A stretch of DNA of 45,276 nucleotides from Candidatus Rikenella faecigallinarum (GCA_019113395.1 DXHL01000018.1:1-45276), one strand, 5' to 3'. Positions 24,350 through 33,368 are shown, numbered from the stretch's first letter. Program-made: numbers and translations. Notes: generated by a model not told the origin, from the letters alone.

Positions 24350-27292
24350 GCTGTTTTGTCCGTCCACAAAAACGAAGAGTTCCTCGGGGAACGAGACACG
24401 GCGGAAATGGTCCGTTTCGGCCACGGCCGGCAGGGCGTCGAGGGCTGCCGTATCGAACCGCCCGTCGCCGATAGCAGGATTGAGGGTCATGTAACCGACC
24501 CCGAACGAGGTGAGGTTTTGGAAGAAGTGGGTTCCCTGCGACGGGTCCACGCGGAAATCTTCGAGACCGCACTCGGCAATCACCCGAGCCTCGGAAATCT
24601 GAGGCCACAAGACCGGAATGCCGAGCCACGGGTCGCTCGACCCCCAGCGCCCGGGCCCCACCAGTACATAATTTCGCCCCTCCTGCTTCATCTGCAGGTT
24701 GAGAGACTCTATCTCGCGGGCCATTTGCGGCGTCTCGGCCCGTTCGAACCGCCCCGTCTTCACGTAAATCACATCCTTCAACCCCTCGATACGCCCCAGT
24801 CCCAGCGCCGATTCGGCATAGAGCAGCGCCCCGTCGGGCTCTCCCTCGGCCGACGACCAGTCCATACGGCCGTTTTGCACCGCCTCGGCAATGGGTCGTA
24901 TCTGGAGAAAGTTGAATATCTTTTCGTGGCCGTACGGCACATCCATATTCACCGCAAACTCGATTTCAACGGGTGATTTCATCTCCTCGGCTCCGATGCG
25001 CAGCAACTCCTGCAAAATCTCGGCCAACGGGAACGTGTCGTACTTGAGGATGTGGGCAAAAGTAATCAGCTTGCGCCCCTTTTCGTTGGGCGAGTCGCTC
25101 ACCACCTGGTTCAGGGCGTCCCACGTCGAGGCTACATATTTCATGTTGCGGAAGTGGGCCGCCTTGGGAATCTCGAATCGCACGAGGTTCACCGCATCAT
25201 CAGTCGAGGTGCGCAGTCTTGAGGGGTCGAGCGACAAGGCATACATCACCCGCTGGGTATCGCGCAGGGTCAGTTCGGGGGTCGAGAGCTGCAGCACGTG
25301 TTTCGGATAGGCCGGCGAAAAACGCAACGTAATTCCCCCCTCGACCACCAGTTTGCCCAACCCGAAGGCAATATTGGCAATACCGTCTTCGGGTTTTTCG
25401 TCCCCGATGGGGTAGAAGTTCAGCGACCGCGCCACTCCCGAGAAGGTCGGGAAATAGTATCCGTCCTGCTCCGTACCGCAAATCTCCTGTATCACGACCG
25501 CCATCTTCTCATCGGCCAGGCTGTTCGAGCTGGCCTCGATATAGGCTCGGCTGGCGCGGTAGTAGACCGAGGCATAGACCCCCTTGATGGCCTTGCAGAC
25601 CATACGAATCATCTGCTCCTCGTTGTCCACCCGCGGCACCATATAAGTGGAGTAGATGCCTGCAAAGGGCTGGAAGTGGGAATCCTCCAGTTTGGAACTC
25701 GACCGCACGGCCAACGGACGCTTCACGTTGCGCAAAAAGACCCGCAGGTCCTCCAACAGCTTCTCGGGCATCCGCGACCCGGAGAACTCCGACAGAATGT
25801 CCGCATCATCCATATCCTCGCTCTGGAGGTATTGCAGCCCGTTGAGGGCGATAAACCGGTCGAAATGGTCCGTGGCCAGCACCAGCGTCCGAGGAATGGT
25901 GACCCGCACTCCGTCCCACTTGTCGTAGAGCTTGTACTCCTCGAGCATATTGTTGATAAAGGCCAGCCCGCGGGCCTTGCCCCCGAGCGACCCGCTGCCG
26001 CTGCGTGCAAAACTGATGAACTGGTTGTAGGTCTCGGGCACAAACTCCGCCACCACTCCCTGTCCCATCTGCCGCCGATACCCCCGTATGGAACTCAGGA
26101 TAAACTCCCGCATCTGCTCGGCGCTGTCAAACTCGCTGTTGGTCACCGCCCGCAGCATGTGAGCCAGCGAAAAGAGCCCCCGCGCATACATCCATTTCGA
26201 GAGCATGTTGCGCGCCGTATAGTAGGTCAGAATGTCAATCGGAATACGCTCGATGGCCTCCTGCATCTGCCCCAGGTCACCCACACGCGCCAGCTCGGTC
26301 CCGTCCAACGGGTCGAAAAAGAGAAAATCACCGAAAGCCATGCGGCGGTTGATGAAGTCAGCCAACTCGCGCAACAGGTGCTGCGATTTTTTGTGGATAA
26401 AATCCGCCCCCAACTCCGCCGCATCGCGCCGATGGTCGTTGTTGGTGGACTGCAGTACGATGGGCATCGTCGGGCGGTCGCTCAGCACATGTCGGCACAA
26501 CTCCAGCCCCGCCCCCGTATCAATCTCGCCCAACCCCTCATGGCGGCGAAACGCCACATCCGAAATAATCCCCAACAGATTGTCCTTGTAGAGTTCATAG
26601 TAGCCGAGTGCCTCGTCATACGAACGGGCAAACAAAATCTTGGGTCGCGCCCGTTTGCGCAGTGTGCGCTGCCTTTCGTTCAGCGCCTCGCGCACAAATT
26701 CGTTGCTCTGCTGGATGATAATTCGATAGAGGTCGGGCAGATAGGCCGAGTAGAACCGCACATTGTCCTCCACCAGCAAAATCGCCTGCACGCCGATGCC
26801 CAGAATATCCTCGCGGGCATTCATGCGGTCCTCGAGCATCTTGATAATGGCCAGTATCAGGTCGGCATTCCCCTGCCAGCTGAACATATAGTCGATGGCC
26901 GACACATCGGCATCCATCACCCGCCGCGCCACCTCGCGCGAGAAGGAACTCATCAGAATAAACGGCGTGCCGGGCCGCAGCTCCCGCACCCGGTGCGAGA
27001 GAGTAAAGACATCCATCTCGCCAATGTTGAACATACTGATAACCAAGTCGAAATGCGCATCCCCCCGCAACAGCTCCACCGCCTCAAAACCCGAGCTGGC
27101 CCGCGTAAAGGTTGGCGGATTGGTCAGGCTCAGGTCACCGTACTCCCGCACAATCTGCGCCTCGATATGCCCGTCCTCCTCCAGCGTAAACTGGTCGTAG
27201 GAACTGCACACCAACAACACATGCTTGATACGCTGCTGCATGAGGTTGTGGAAATCGATGTCCACATAGAATTTCTCGCTGTATTTCGCCAT
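24326..27292 (-). CDS. Receiver-like domains fused to PPDK/PEP-synthase N-terminal (ATP-grasp) domain
   Basis: The 988-residue protein has two receiver-like domains in front. The first (about residues 20-145) has HVLLVCSSYD but reads LVISMFNIGEMD where a phosphoacceptor Asp is expected. The second (about 165-325) has AILLVEDN, IISDVAF with a fitting Asp, and FIHKKSQ with a Lys. From about residue 430 follows the nucleotide-binding domain of pyruvate phosphate dikinase/PEP synthase, with GSLGGKARGLAFINNM, RPLAVRSSSKLEDSHF and PFAGIYSTYM. The swivelling phosphohistidine domain and the PEP-binding barrel were not recognised, so it is not a full PEP synthase. This architecture is known in Bacteroidales but its function is unclear. 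The start is the ATG of MAKYSEKFYVD; a TTG seven codons upstream is rejected. Confidence 0.85.
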   Translation of the reverse strand: MAKYSEKFYVDIDFHNLMQQRIKHVLLVCSSYDQFTLEEDGHIEAQIVREYGDLSLTNPPTFTRASSGFEAVELLRGDAHFDLVISMFNIGEMDVFTLSHRVRELRPGTPFILMSSFSREVARRVMDADVSAIDYMFSWQGNADLILAIIKMLEDRMNAREDILGIGVQAILLVEDNVRFYSAYLPDLYRIIIQQSNEFVREALNERQRTLRKRARPKILFARSYDEALGYYELYKDNLLGIISDVAFRRHEGLGEIDTGAGLELCRHVLSDRPTMPIVLQSTNNDHRRDAAELGADFIHKKSQHLLRELADFINRRMAFGDFLFFDPLDGTELARVGDLGQMQEAIERIPIDILTYYTARNMLSKWMYARGLFSLAHMLRAVTNSEFDSAEQMREFILSSIRGYRRQMGQGVVAEFVPETYNQFISFARSGSGSLGGKARGLAFINNMLEEYKLYDKWDGVRVTIPRTLVLATDHFDRFIALNGLQYLQSEDMDDADILSEFSGSRMPEKLLEDLRVFLRNVKRPLAVRSSSKLEDSHFQPFAGIYSTYMVPRVDNEEQMIRMVCKAIKGVYASVYYRASRAYIEASSNSLADEKMAVVIQEICGTEQDGYYFPTFSGVARSLNFYPIGDEKPEDGIANIAFGLGKLVVEGGITLRFSPAYPKHVLQLSTPELTLRDTQRVMYALSLDPSRLRTSTDDAVNLVRFEIPKAAHFRNMKYVASTWDALNQVVSDSPNEKGRKLITFAHILKYDTFPLAEILQELLRIGAEEMKSPVEIEFAVNMDVPYGHEKIFNFLQIRPIAEAVQNGRMDWSSAEGEPDGALLYAESALGLGRIEGLKDVIYVKTGRFERAETPQMAREIESLNLQMKQEGRNYVLVGPGRWGSSDPWLGIPVLWPQISEARVIAECGLEDFRVDPSQGTHFFQNLTSFGVGYMTLNPAIGDGRFDTAALDALPAVAETDHFRRVSFPEELFVFVDGQNSRGIVRTV

Positions 27293-27300
27293 TTTATCGC

Positions 27301-27308
27301 TAATTTTG
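27301..27308 (+). promoter_or_regulatory. -7 element for the GNAT-like gene
   Basis: TAATTTTG matches TAnnTTTG, about 55 bases before the ATG at 27363. It lies in the short space between two divergent genes. Confidence 0.5.
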
Positions 27309-27362
27309 CTCAAATGGTGCGGATGCCCGCACCCCGACCGTCATCCGTAAAATTAGGTAAAT

Positions 27363-28565
27363 ATGGCGAAATATACTCTTCACGAAGTGAAAACCCCCGC
27401 CGAAGCGCGTGCTTTTATCCGCATGGCCGCCGACATCTATCGCGGCGACCCGATGTGGGTTCAACCCCTGGACAGTGACATTGAACAGGTCTTTGACCCC
27501 GTCCGCAACCCGCTTTTCGAACGCGGAGCTGCCATCCGCTGGACCCTGCACAACGAACAGGGCGCCATCGTGGGCCGTATCGCCGCCTTCTACAACCACG
27601 ACCTCTGCGAACACGAGCCTCAACCCACGGGCGGCTGTGGTTTCTTCGAGTGCATCGACGACCAGCAGGCCGCCAACACCCTTTTCGACGCTGCACGGGA
27701 GTGGCTTGCCGAACACGGCATGGATGCCATGGACGGCTCCATCAACTTCGGCGACCGCATGATGTTCTGGGGCGTGCTGGTCGAAGGGTTTACCCTGCCC
27801 CTCTACGGCATGAACTACAACCCGCCCTACTACGCCAAACTGTTCGAAACGTACGGCTTCCAAAACTATTTCGACCAATACTCCTATTACCGTGCCCTGG
27901 TTCCCCATACCATGCCGGAGGCGCTGTATCAAAAAGCATCCCGACTCTTCGAAAATCCCGACTACCGCTTCGAACATGTAGACCTGAGCGACAAACGCAA
28001 GGTGGCTCACGACCTGATGACGGTCTACAACAGCGGATGGGCCAAATTCTCAGGCGTTAAGCCCATGGACCTCGAGCATGCCCAACAGATGGTCCGGACC
28101 ATGGCTCCCATTGTGGACCCCGAGGTACTCTATTTTGCCTTTTACCAAAACCAACCCATCGGTTTTTTCATCATGGTACCGGACCTGAACCCGCTGATTC
28201 AGGACTTTCACGGTCGTTTGGGTCTGTGGCAGAAAATCAAACTGCTCTGGAGACTCAAGGTCAGCAAAAAAGGGAAACGGTTGTACGGCATGGTATTCGG
28301 CGTAGCTGCCGAATTTCAGGGTCGTGGTGTGGAAGCCGGTATGATACGCCGTTTCGAACAGTATGTCGAACAACACCCCGATCGATACGCTTCGTTGGAG
28401 TTGGCCTGGGTGGGCGATTTCAATCCGCTGATGATGCGGATGGTCGAAAGCTACGTTCGCGCCGAGAAATGCAAACGACACGTTACCTACCGATACCTGT
28501 TCGACCGTACCAAACCGTTCGAACGGGCTCCGAAACTGGGACGTGTACGGTCAGCAGCCCATTAA
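27363..28565 (+). CDS. GNAT-like acyltransferase family protein
   Basis: The 400-residue protein has an N-terminal part with DIYRGDPMWVQPLDSDIEQV and FGDRMMFWGVLVEGF. The C-terminal region shows the acetyl-CoA-binding pattern of GNAT enzymes (LYGMVFGVAAEFQGRGVEAG, then MIRRFEQYVEQ and a Glu-Leu-Ala-Trp strand). Similar proteins of about 370-400 residues are common in Bacteroidetes and lack a known substrate. It is divergent from the receiver/PPDK gene, with 70 bases between the start codons. Silent cassette D starts 66 bases after its stop. Confidence 0.8.
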   Translation: MAKYTLHEVKTPAEARAFIRMAADIYRGDPMWVQPLDSDIEQVFDPVRNPLFERGAAIRWTLHNEQGAIVGRIAAFYNHDLCEHEPQPTGGCGFFECIDDQQAANTLFDAAREWLAEHGMDAMDGSINFGDRMMFWGVLVEGFTLPLYGMNYNPPYYAKLFETYGFQNYFDQYSYYRALVPHTMPEALYQKASRLFENPDYRFEHVDLSDKRKVAHDLMTVYNSGWAKFSGVKPMDLEHAQQMVRTMAPIVDPEVLYFAFYQNQPIGFFIMVPDLNPLIQDFHGRLGLWQKIKLLWRLKVSKKGKRLYGMVFGVAAEFQGRGVEAGMIRRFEQYVEQHPDRYASLELAWVGDFNPLMMRMVESYVRAEKCKRHVTYRYLFDRTKPFERAPKLGRVRSAAH

Positions 28566-28631
28566 TGGTTTGAATACTGTTCACACGCGAGTGGTCGGAG
28601 ATATTCCGGTCGCTTTTTTGTTTGGGGATTT

Positions 28632-29270
28632 TTGGGCCGCAAGGACTGTTTTCCGGGCGCCGACGGCAGCACGATAGGTCAGAACGATGTCCCTAATGCA
28701 GAAACTATCCCAATATATGGAGCAGATGGGAACTTTTTAATTGAGGGGAGTACAGGAGTAAGATTGGTACCCATTACAACCAGTGGAGTATTGAATGAGA
28801 ATACTTCATTGCCATATACTCTCAAAAATCCTCTAGTTTATATTTATGGAGTATCAACTCCTTGGGATTGGTACTCCAATTCGCCTATTTTTCAAGATAA
28901 TCAGTTATGGGATTCAAAAAAAACGCATTACGACCCATGCCCACAGGGTTGGATAGTTCCTCAAACAGGTACTTGGAATGACTTTTCCCCCACAATAACT
29001 CCATACTATATACAAGGAAATCAAACCTATGAGGGAAATTTCCATATGAGCAATGGCATCAGGTACCATACAATGGTATGGTACCCTGCCGGAGGACGCC
29101 GTCAAAATGATTCAGGACAATTAGGTTATAACGGCAACTATGGGTATTGTTGGTCGTCCACTGTAAAGGATGTAAATATTTTATACCTCGGTTTTAACTA
29201 TGAAGCTATTGGCTTTAGTCGTGAAAACACTCGTGCTCATGGTTTCCCCGTCCGTTGCGTGCAGGAGTAG
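28632..29270 (+). pseudogene. Silent FISUMP cassette D
   Basis: The arm (28634-28676) reads GRKDCFPGADGSTI; the body has AETIPIYGADGN, GVRLVPITTSGVL, THYDPCPQGW, WYPAGGRR and NYGYCWSS and ends FPVRCVQE-stop. The codon before the arm is TTG, but there is no promoter element or spacing that would make it a start. The frame is open upstream only to the TAA stop of the GNAT-like gene, 21 codons earlier. The body is AT-rich against GC-rich surroundings. The upstream half of a FISUMP domain, a signal peptide and a lipobox are missing. It has two more cysteines than its relatives (KDCF and YCW). An expressed short protein from the TTG is possible but less likely. Confidence 0.83.
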
Positions 29271-29545
29271 CGTGCGGGGAATCGAAGGAGCGGGATAAGG
29301 GGGAGTAATCCGCAGGGGTATCCGTATAGGGGAAGAGGGGGAAGGTGCAGAGAGCAGCTCAGGCTCTCCCGGAGGGAAGAGCGCGCAAAGAGAAGATAAA
29401 CCTCAAGCGAGGAAACCCTAACCCGAGCAGTACCGGACCGGAGCCAGTGGAGTTTAGGGTAGAGGCTGCTCGGCTGGAGTGCCCAGCGGCACCAGGCCTC
29501 CGCAGCCCCATGGCTCCGGCCTGACACGAATGGCAAGCCATTCGC
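29271..29545 (+). repeat. Conserved non-coding 3' arm of cassette D (longest copy)
   Basis: The arm shares the full series with cassettes C and E. It goes on with GGAGCCAGTGGAGTTTAGGG, CTGCTCGGCTGGAGTGCCCA and CCAGGCCTCCGCAGCCCCAT and finishes with the perfect hairpin GAATGGC-AA-GCCATTC (29528-29543). The part from about 29400 on is nearly identical, in inverted orientation, to the arm of cassette E about 4 kb away. Confidence 0.87.
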
Positions 29546-30145
29546 ATTCTACTGGCAAACACGGTTCGCCTCGAATCGCAGCCGGCGGAGTGTGAGGTAA
29601 ACACAAATCAGCTGGAGTGCCCGGCACTCCCCGCAGCCAGCGAAGGGAAGAGAGGACACGCCGGGGCGGGCACTCTTCAGCCCTTCGCCGGGGGTGGCTG
29701 CGGGCTGACGGTTTCTGACGAAACCGAAACATTCAAACAGATACGGTTCTTCTCGTGTGCCGAGAAGCATCCGGTTGCCTGCAACCCGTCGGTCAAACGC
29801 CGGACGGCTTTCATCCGTCGGGGTGGCCGCAGACCGAGATATAAGTAGCACCAGATATGGAAAGTGTGACTTCGTGAGCCGTCGTGCAGCCCGAAGCCGC
29901 CCTATATGGAAAGCTGGTGCCGCTGGGCACTCCAGTCTACCTGTGTCTACCCCACACTTCGCAGGCTGCAGCCCGAACGTACAAAACGCCTCCCTCGTAA
30001 TTAACGGAATAGACGTGTGTCTGCTCTTGGCCCAGTGTCACTGAAGACCGAGACCATAAAAGATGACAGGCGGTATGATAATTGTCTTGAATACATGACA
30101 GACTGCTTAGAACTTCGCATACTCGGTGACTTGAACGAAAAAATG
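29546..30145 (+). repeat. Trailer of cassette D with modules shared with E and F
   Basis: No gene is seen in these 600 bases. Bases 29544-29579 recur inverted at about 33187-33224 behind cassette E. Bases 29580-29640 and 29699-29850 recur inverted at 44760-44819 and 44537-44690 behind cassette F, nearly identical and in the same order relative to the cassette. A hairpin CGGTTTC-TGAC-GAAACCG lies at 29709-29726. From 29851 on there are weaker fragments such as GGTGCCGCTGGGCACTCCAG. Short reading frames here change strand and overlap and are not considered genes. Confidence 0.8.
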
Positions 30146-30153
30146 TATCTTTG
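30146..30153 (+). promoter_or_regulatory. -7 element for the LPG-synthase-TM gene
   Basis: TATCTTTG, 67 bases before the ATG at 30221. Transcription would begin close to the small upstream frame at 30160. Confidence 0.6.
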
Positions 30154-30159
30154 TCTGAC

Positions 30160-30231
30160 ATGAACAAAATCGAACGTGAATCAGTTCTGTTAATGTTCGT
30201 TCACGGTTCTGCTGCAACGCATGAAAAATAA
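30160..30231 (+). CDS. Possible 23-codon upstream leader frame
   Basis: An ATG seven bases after the -7 element opens MNKIERESVLLMFVHGSAATH and two more residues, ending in TAA at 30229-30231. Its end overlaps the start of the following membrane-protein gene by 11 bases in another frame. It could couple or reduce translation of that gene, or be chance. There is no ribosome-binding evidence. Confidence 0.25.
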   Translation: MNKIERESVLLMFVHGSAATHEK

Positions 30232-31285
30232 CGCTGTCGGACCTGTTCAATGGTGGAAAATCGCAATCCCAATCGTTTTGGGATTGGGATTTGTCGTGTG
30301 GTTGATTGCCCGTGATTTTAACCCGGCTATTTTTGACCAGGTACGGTTTACAGGGCGGGCGCTGCTCTTTGTGTTGCTGGCCTTCCTCTTTATGGTGGGA
30401 AGAGACCTGGGGTATATGATTCGCATCCGATTGTTCAGCCGGGGGCAGCTTACCTGGAGGCAGGCTTTTCGGGTGATTATGTTGTGGGAGTTTACCTCGG
30501 CCGTTACCCCGTCGGCCATCGGAGGGACCAGCGTGGCCGTGGTTTTTGTTCATAAGGAGGGAATCCCCGTCGGACGCAGCGCTGCCATCGTCATGCTGAC
30601 CTCCTTCTTCGACGAACTCTACTTTGCCGTTATCTTCCCCATCGTCTTCTTTATCGTCGGCGGAGACCGCCTTTTCGACGGCCCCATGGGACACGAACTG
30701 ATGCTCTTTGCCTCGATTGGCTACGGGCTGAAACTCGCCTACCTGATCCTGCTCAGCTACGGCCTCTTCCTGAACCCCATCGGACTGAAATGGCTGATAG
30801 TAAAAATCTTCTCCCTGCCCGGCCTGCGCCGCTGGAGACCCGGGGCCGTCAAAGCCGGAACCGACATTGTCCGCAGCGCCATCGAAATACGCCGATACAA
30901 ACCCCGTTTCTGGCTCGACGCCTTTGCGGCCACGTTCCTTTCGTGGAGCTCGCGTTACCTGGTGGCCAACGCCCTCTTTATGGCTTTCTTCACCATTAGC
31001 GACCATTTCCTCGTCTTTGCCCGACAACTGGCCATGTGGATTATGATGCTCGTGGCACCTACGCCCGGCGGAAGCGGCTTTGCCGAGTACATCTTCACAA
31101 ACTTCCTGAGCGACGTGATTCCCGTCGGAGCGGCTATTCAGGTCGGTACGGCAGCAGTGATTGCCCTGCTGTGGCGGCTGGTCACCTACTACCCCTACCT
31201 GATTATGGGGGCGGTCATTCTGCCGCGCTGGCTCCGCAACAGCTTTACCAAAAAGAACTCCACAACAGCGCAAAAGGTCGATTAA
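30221..31285 (+). CDS. Lysylphosphatidylglycerol synthase TM-region / UPF0104 family membrane protein
   Basis: The 354-residue protein has about eight hydrophobic segments. It shows the family features RDLGYMIRIRLFSRGQLTWRQ, the loop TSAVTPSAIGGTSVAVVFVHK and PTPGGSGFAEYIF near the C-terminus. This is the flippase-like domain of the MprF/AglD/UPF0104 type, without the soluble aminoacyl-transfer domain. Relatives move or modify lipids at the inner membrane; the lipid here is unknown. The Na/Pi transporter follows 41 bases downstream with its own -7 element. Confidence 0.85.
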   Translation: MKNNAVGPVQWWKIAIPIVLGLGFVVWLIARDFNPAIFDQVRFTGRALLFVLLAFLFMVGRDLGYMIRIRLFSRGQLTWRQAFRVIMLWEFTSAVTPSAIGGTSVAVVFVHKEGIPVGRSAAIVMLTSFFDELYFAVIFPIVFFIVGGDRLFDGPMGHELMLFASIGYGLKLAYLILLSYGLFLNPIGLKWLIVKIFSLPGLRRWRPGAVKAGTDIVRSAIEIRRYKPRFWLDAFAATFLSWSSRYLVANALFMAFFTISDHFLVFARQLAMWIMMLVAPTPGGSGFAEYIFTNFLSDVIPVGAAIQVGTAAVIALLWRLVTYYPYLIMGAVILPRWLRNSFTKKNSTTAQKVD

Positions 31286-31289
31286 ATGT

Positions 31290-31297
31290 TACTTTTG
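31290..31297 (+). promoter_or_regulatory. -7 element for the Na/Pi transporter
   Basis: TACTTTTG matches TAnnTTTG, 29 bases before the ATG at 31327. Confidence 0.55.
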
Positions 31298-31326
31298 CCT
31301 GCTGATAACTCCACCTTCTCTCTGCG

Positions 31327-32994
31327 ATGGACATTCTGATACGCATTCTCAACATTATCGGTTCCCTCGGGCTGTTTCTCTACGGGATGAAACTCATGAG
31401 CGAAGCCCTCCAGCGTGCTGCCGGCGACCGCCTGCGACGAGTCACCGGACGAATGGCGGCAACCCCCGTGGCACAAATATCCACCGCAGCCGCCGTCACG
31501 GCTACCGTACAATCCTCCAGTGCCATCACCGTGATGATTGTCAGCTTCGTCAATGCCGGAATCGTCACCCTCCGACAAGCCATCGGAATGATTATGGGGG
31601 CAAACATCGGTACAACCCTCACGGCATGGATTATCGCCATCTTCGGTTTTGAACTGAACCTCTCCATTGTCTCCATTCCGCTGGTCGGGCTGGGCTTTGC
31701 GCTTATCCTCATCAACAAAACACACTACCGCTCACTGGGGGAAACATTCATCGGTTTTGCCCTGATGCTGCTCGGGCTGGCAGTCCTGCAATCCTCCCTG
31801 AGCGGAGTGGCGCAAAACACCATCCTGCTGCGAGAACTGGCCGTGTATGCCGATTTGGGATACCTCTCCATTGTCCTTTTCGTCCTGATTGGCATCCTGC
31901 TGACCGCCATTCTGCAATCCTCCAGTGCCACCATCACCCTGACCATCATCCTGTGCCAAAGCGGCTGGATTCCCTTCGAAGCCGGAGCAGCCATGATTCT
32001 CGGTGAAAACGTAGGTACGACCGTCACGGCAAACCTGGCTGCCATTGTGGCCAATACGGCATCGAAACGGGCAGCACTATCCCACACCCTGTTTAATGTA
32101 GTCGGATTGGTATGGGCCGTGCCGCTGTTGCCCTGGATAACCGACGGCATCACCCTGCTCTTTGCACAAATGGGAAGCACAGGCCCTCAAGCCACCCCGC
32201 TGATGCTGGCCTTTTTCCATACCGGGTTCAACGTGGTGAATGTCCTGCTGCTGGTGAACTTTATTCCGCAGGTGATGCGCGCAGTCACCTGGATGGTGCG
32301 CCAGTCGCCGGACGACAACCGCAAACGACTCTTTGCCTTGGACTCGGGTATTGTTTCGACTCCGGAGCTCTCCCTGATGCAGGCCCACAACGAAATCACC
32401 AACCATGCCAAACGGGTTCTCAAAATGTTCGGCATGGTGCGTTCGCTCATGACGCTGACCAATGCGCAGGAGTTTCACCAGGAGTTCGAACATGTCGAAA
32501 AATACGAGCGGATTACGGACCGCGTAGAGCGTGAAATCATTACCTATCTATCGCGTATTACGCTGCGGGACAACAGCGAAGGAGCCACACGACGTCTGCA
32601 AACCATGTTCCGGACGATTTCGCACATTGAATTGATTGGCGACGGGAACCTGGAGTTGGCCAAAATCCTGAAAACCAAAAAAGAACAGAGCCTTTGGTTC
32701 AATCAGGAGTTGCGTGACAAGTTGAGCGGTCTGTTCGACCTGGTCGAACAGGCTCTCTACATGATGGTGACCAACCTGGAAAACCCCACGGCCGAAGGAA
32801 TAGAACGTTCCCGCGGCATTGAAGAGCAAATCAATCTGATGAGTGCTCAGTTGCGCAGTGAGCAGATGTTGCAACACCCGGGGCCTGAATACAAGTATAT
32901 GGCCGGAATTGCGTTTATCGAGTTGGTGGTGGAGTGTGAGAAGTTGGGGGATGCCGCCGTCCACATTTCCGCAGAACAGGCTGAAGCCCTGTAG
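31327..32994 (+). CDS. Na/Pi-cotransporter family protein with PhoU-like C-terminus
   Basis: The 555-residue inner membrane protein has the inverted repeat of the NptA/SLC34 fold. QSSSA occurs at about residues 62-66 and again near 197, and GANIGTTLTAW near 94 and GENVGTTVTAN near 226. After the last membrane segment (about residue 325) there is a helical cytosolic region (residues about 340-555) like PhoU. Family members take up phosphate with sodium, and the PhoU-like part is regulatory; substrate and direction are inferred. No other pho genes are adjacent. Confidence 0.88.
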   Translation: MDILIRILNIIGSLGLFLYGMKLMSEALQRAAGDRLRRVTGRMAATPVAQISTAAAVTATVQSSSAITVMIVSFVNAGIVTLRQAIGMIMGANIGTTLTAWIIAIFGFELNLSIVSIPLVGLGFALILINKTHYRSLGETFIGFALMLLGLAVLQSSLSGVAQNTILLRELAVYADLGYLSIVLFVLIGILLTAILQSSSATITLTIILCQSGWIPFEAGAAMILGENVGTTVTANLAAIVANTASKRAALSHTLFNVVGLVWAVPLLPWITDGITLLFAQMGSTGPQATPLMLAFFHTGFNVVNVLLLVNFIPQVMRAVTWMVRQSPDDNRKRLFALDSGIVSTPELSLMQAHNEITNHAKRVLKMFGMVRSLMTLTNAQEFHQEFEHVEKYERITDRVEREIITYLSRITLRDNSEGATRRLQTMFRTISHIELIGDGNLELAKILKTKKEQSLWFNQELRDKLSGLFDLVEQALYMMVTNLENPTAEGIERSRGIEEQINLMSAQLRSEQMLQHPGPEYKYMAGIAFIELVVECEKLGDAAVHISAEQAEAL

Positions 32995-32999
32995 TTTCT

Positions 33000-33368
33000 A
33001 TGAATTTATGGGCTCGGTCTGAGCAATTCCCGCCCATGTAGCAATCCTTGACAAGGTTACCCGAAGAACCTCCGGTTTTTTCAATAAACCCAGTCTACTG
33101 GCCAGAGCATGCATGAAAAGCAAGGTTCTCTCGAAATCGGTGCTGCTCAGCACACGAGCCAACCTGTGTCTATCCACACTTCGCAGGCTGCGATTCGAGG
33201 CGAACCGTGTTTGCCAGTAGAATGCGACTTCGTTAGAAGTCGTGCAGGCCGAAGCCGCCCCATGCGGAGGCCTGCTCTTAGACGAGCATGCTCCGCCGAC
33301 TTCGACCTGAGGTGTTAGTTTTAACATCCAACTAATTAACATTCGGCAAAAGCGGTTGCGCAGCAACC
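33000..33368 (-). repeat. Trailer of cassette E
   Basis: No gene is seen between the transporter stop and the arm of cassette E. On the minus strand, following the arm, come the hairpin CGGTTGC-TGC-GCAACCG (33353-33369), unique AT-rich sequence, and a second hairpin CGACTTC-TAAC-GAAGTCG (33225-33242). Then comes a stretch of about 37 bases shared with the trailer of D (33187-33224) and GTGTGCTGAGCAGCACC. The first part next to the transporter has no recognised module. Confidence 0.7.

Noticed and set aside
25298..27478. 726-codon plus-strand frame opposite the receiver/PPDK gene
   Set aside because: It is antisense to a well supported gene, its composition (His/Gln/Arg-rich) is that of a shadow frame, and it runs into the GNAT-like gene.
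29546..30145. Small reading frames in the trailers (also 33000-33368 and 44305-45140)
   Set aside because: They overlap on both strands, contain the repeated modules and hairpins, and have no promoter or conserved frame between copies.
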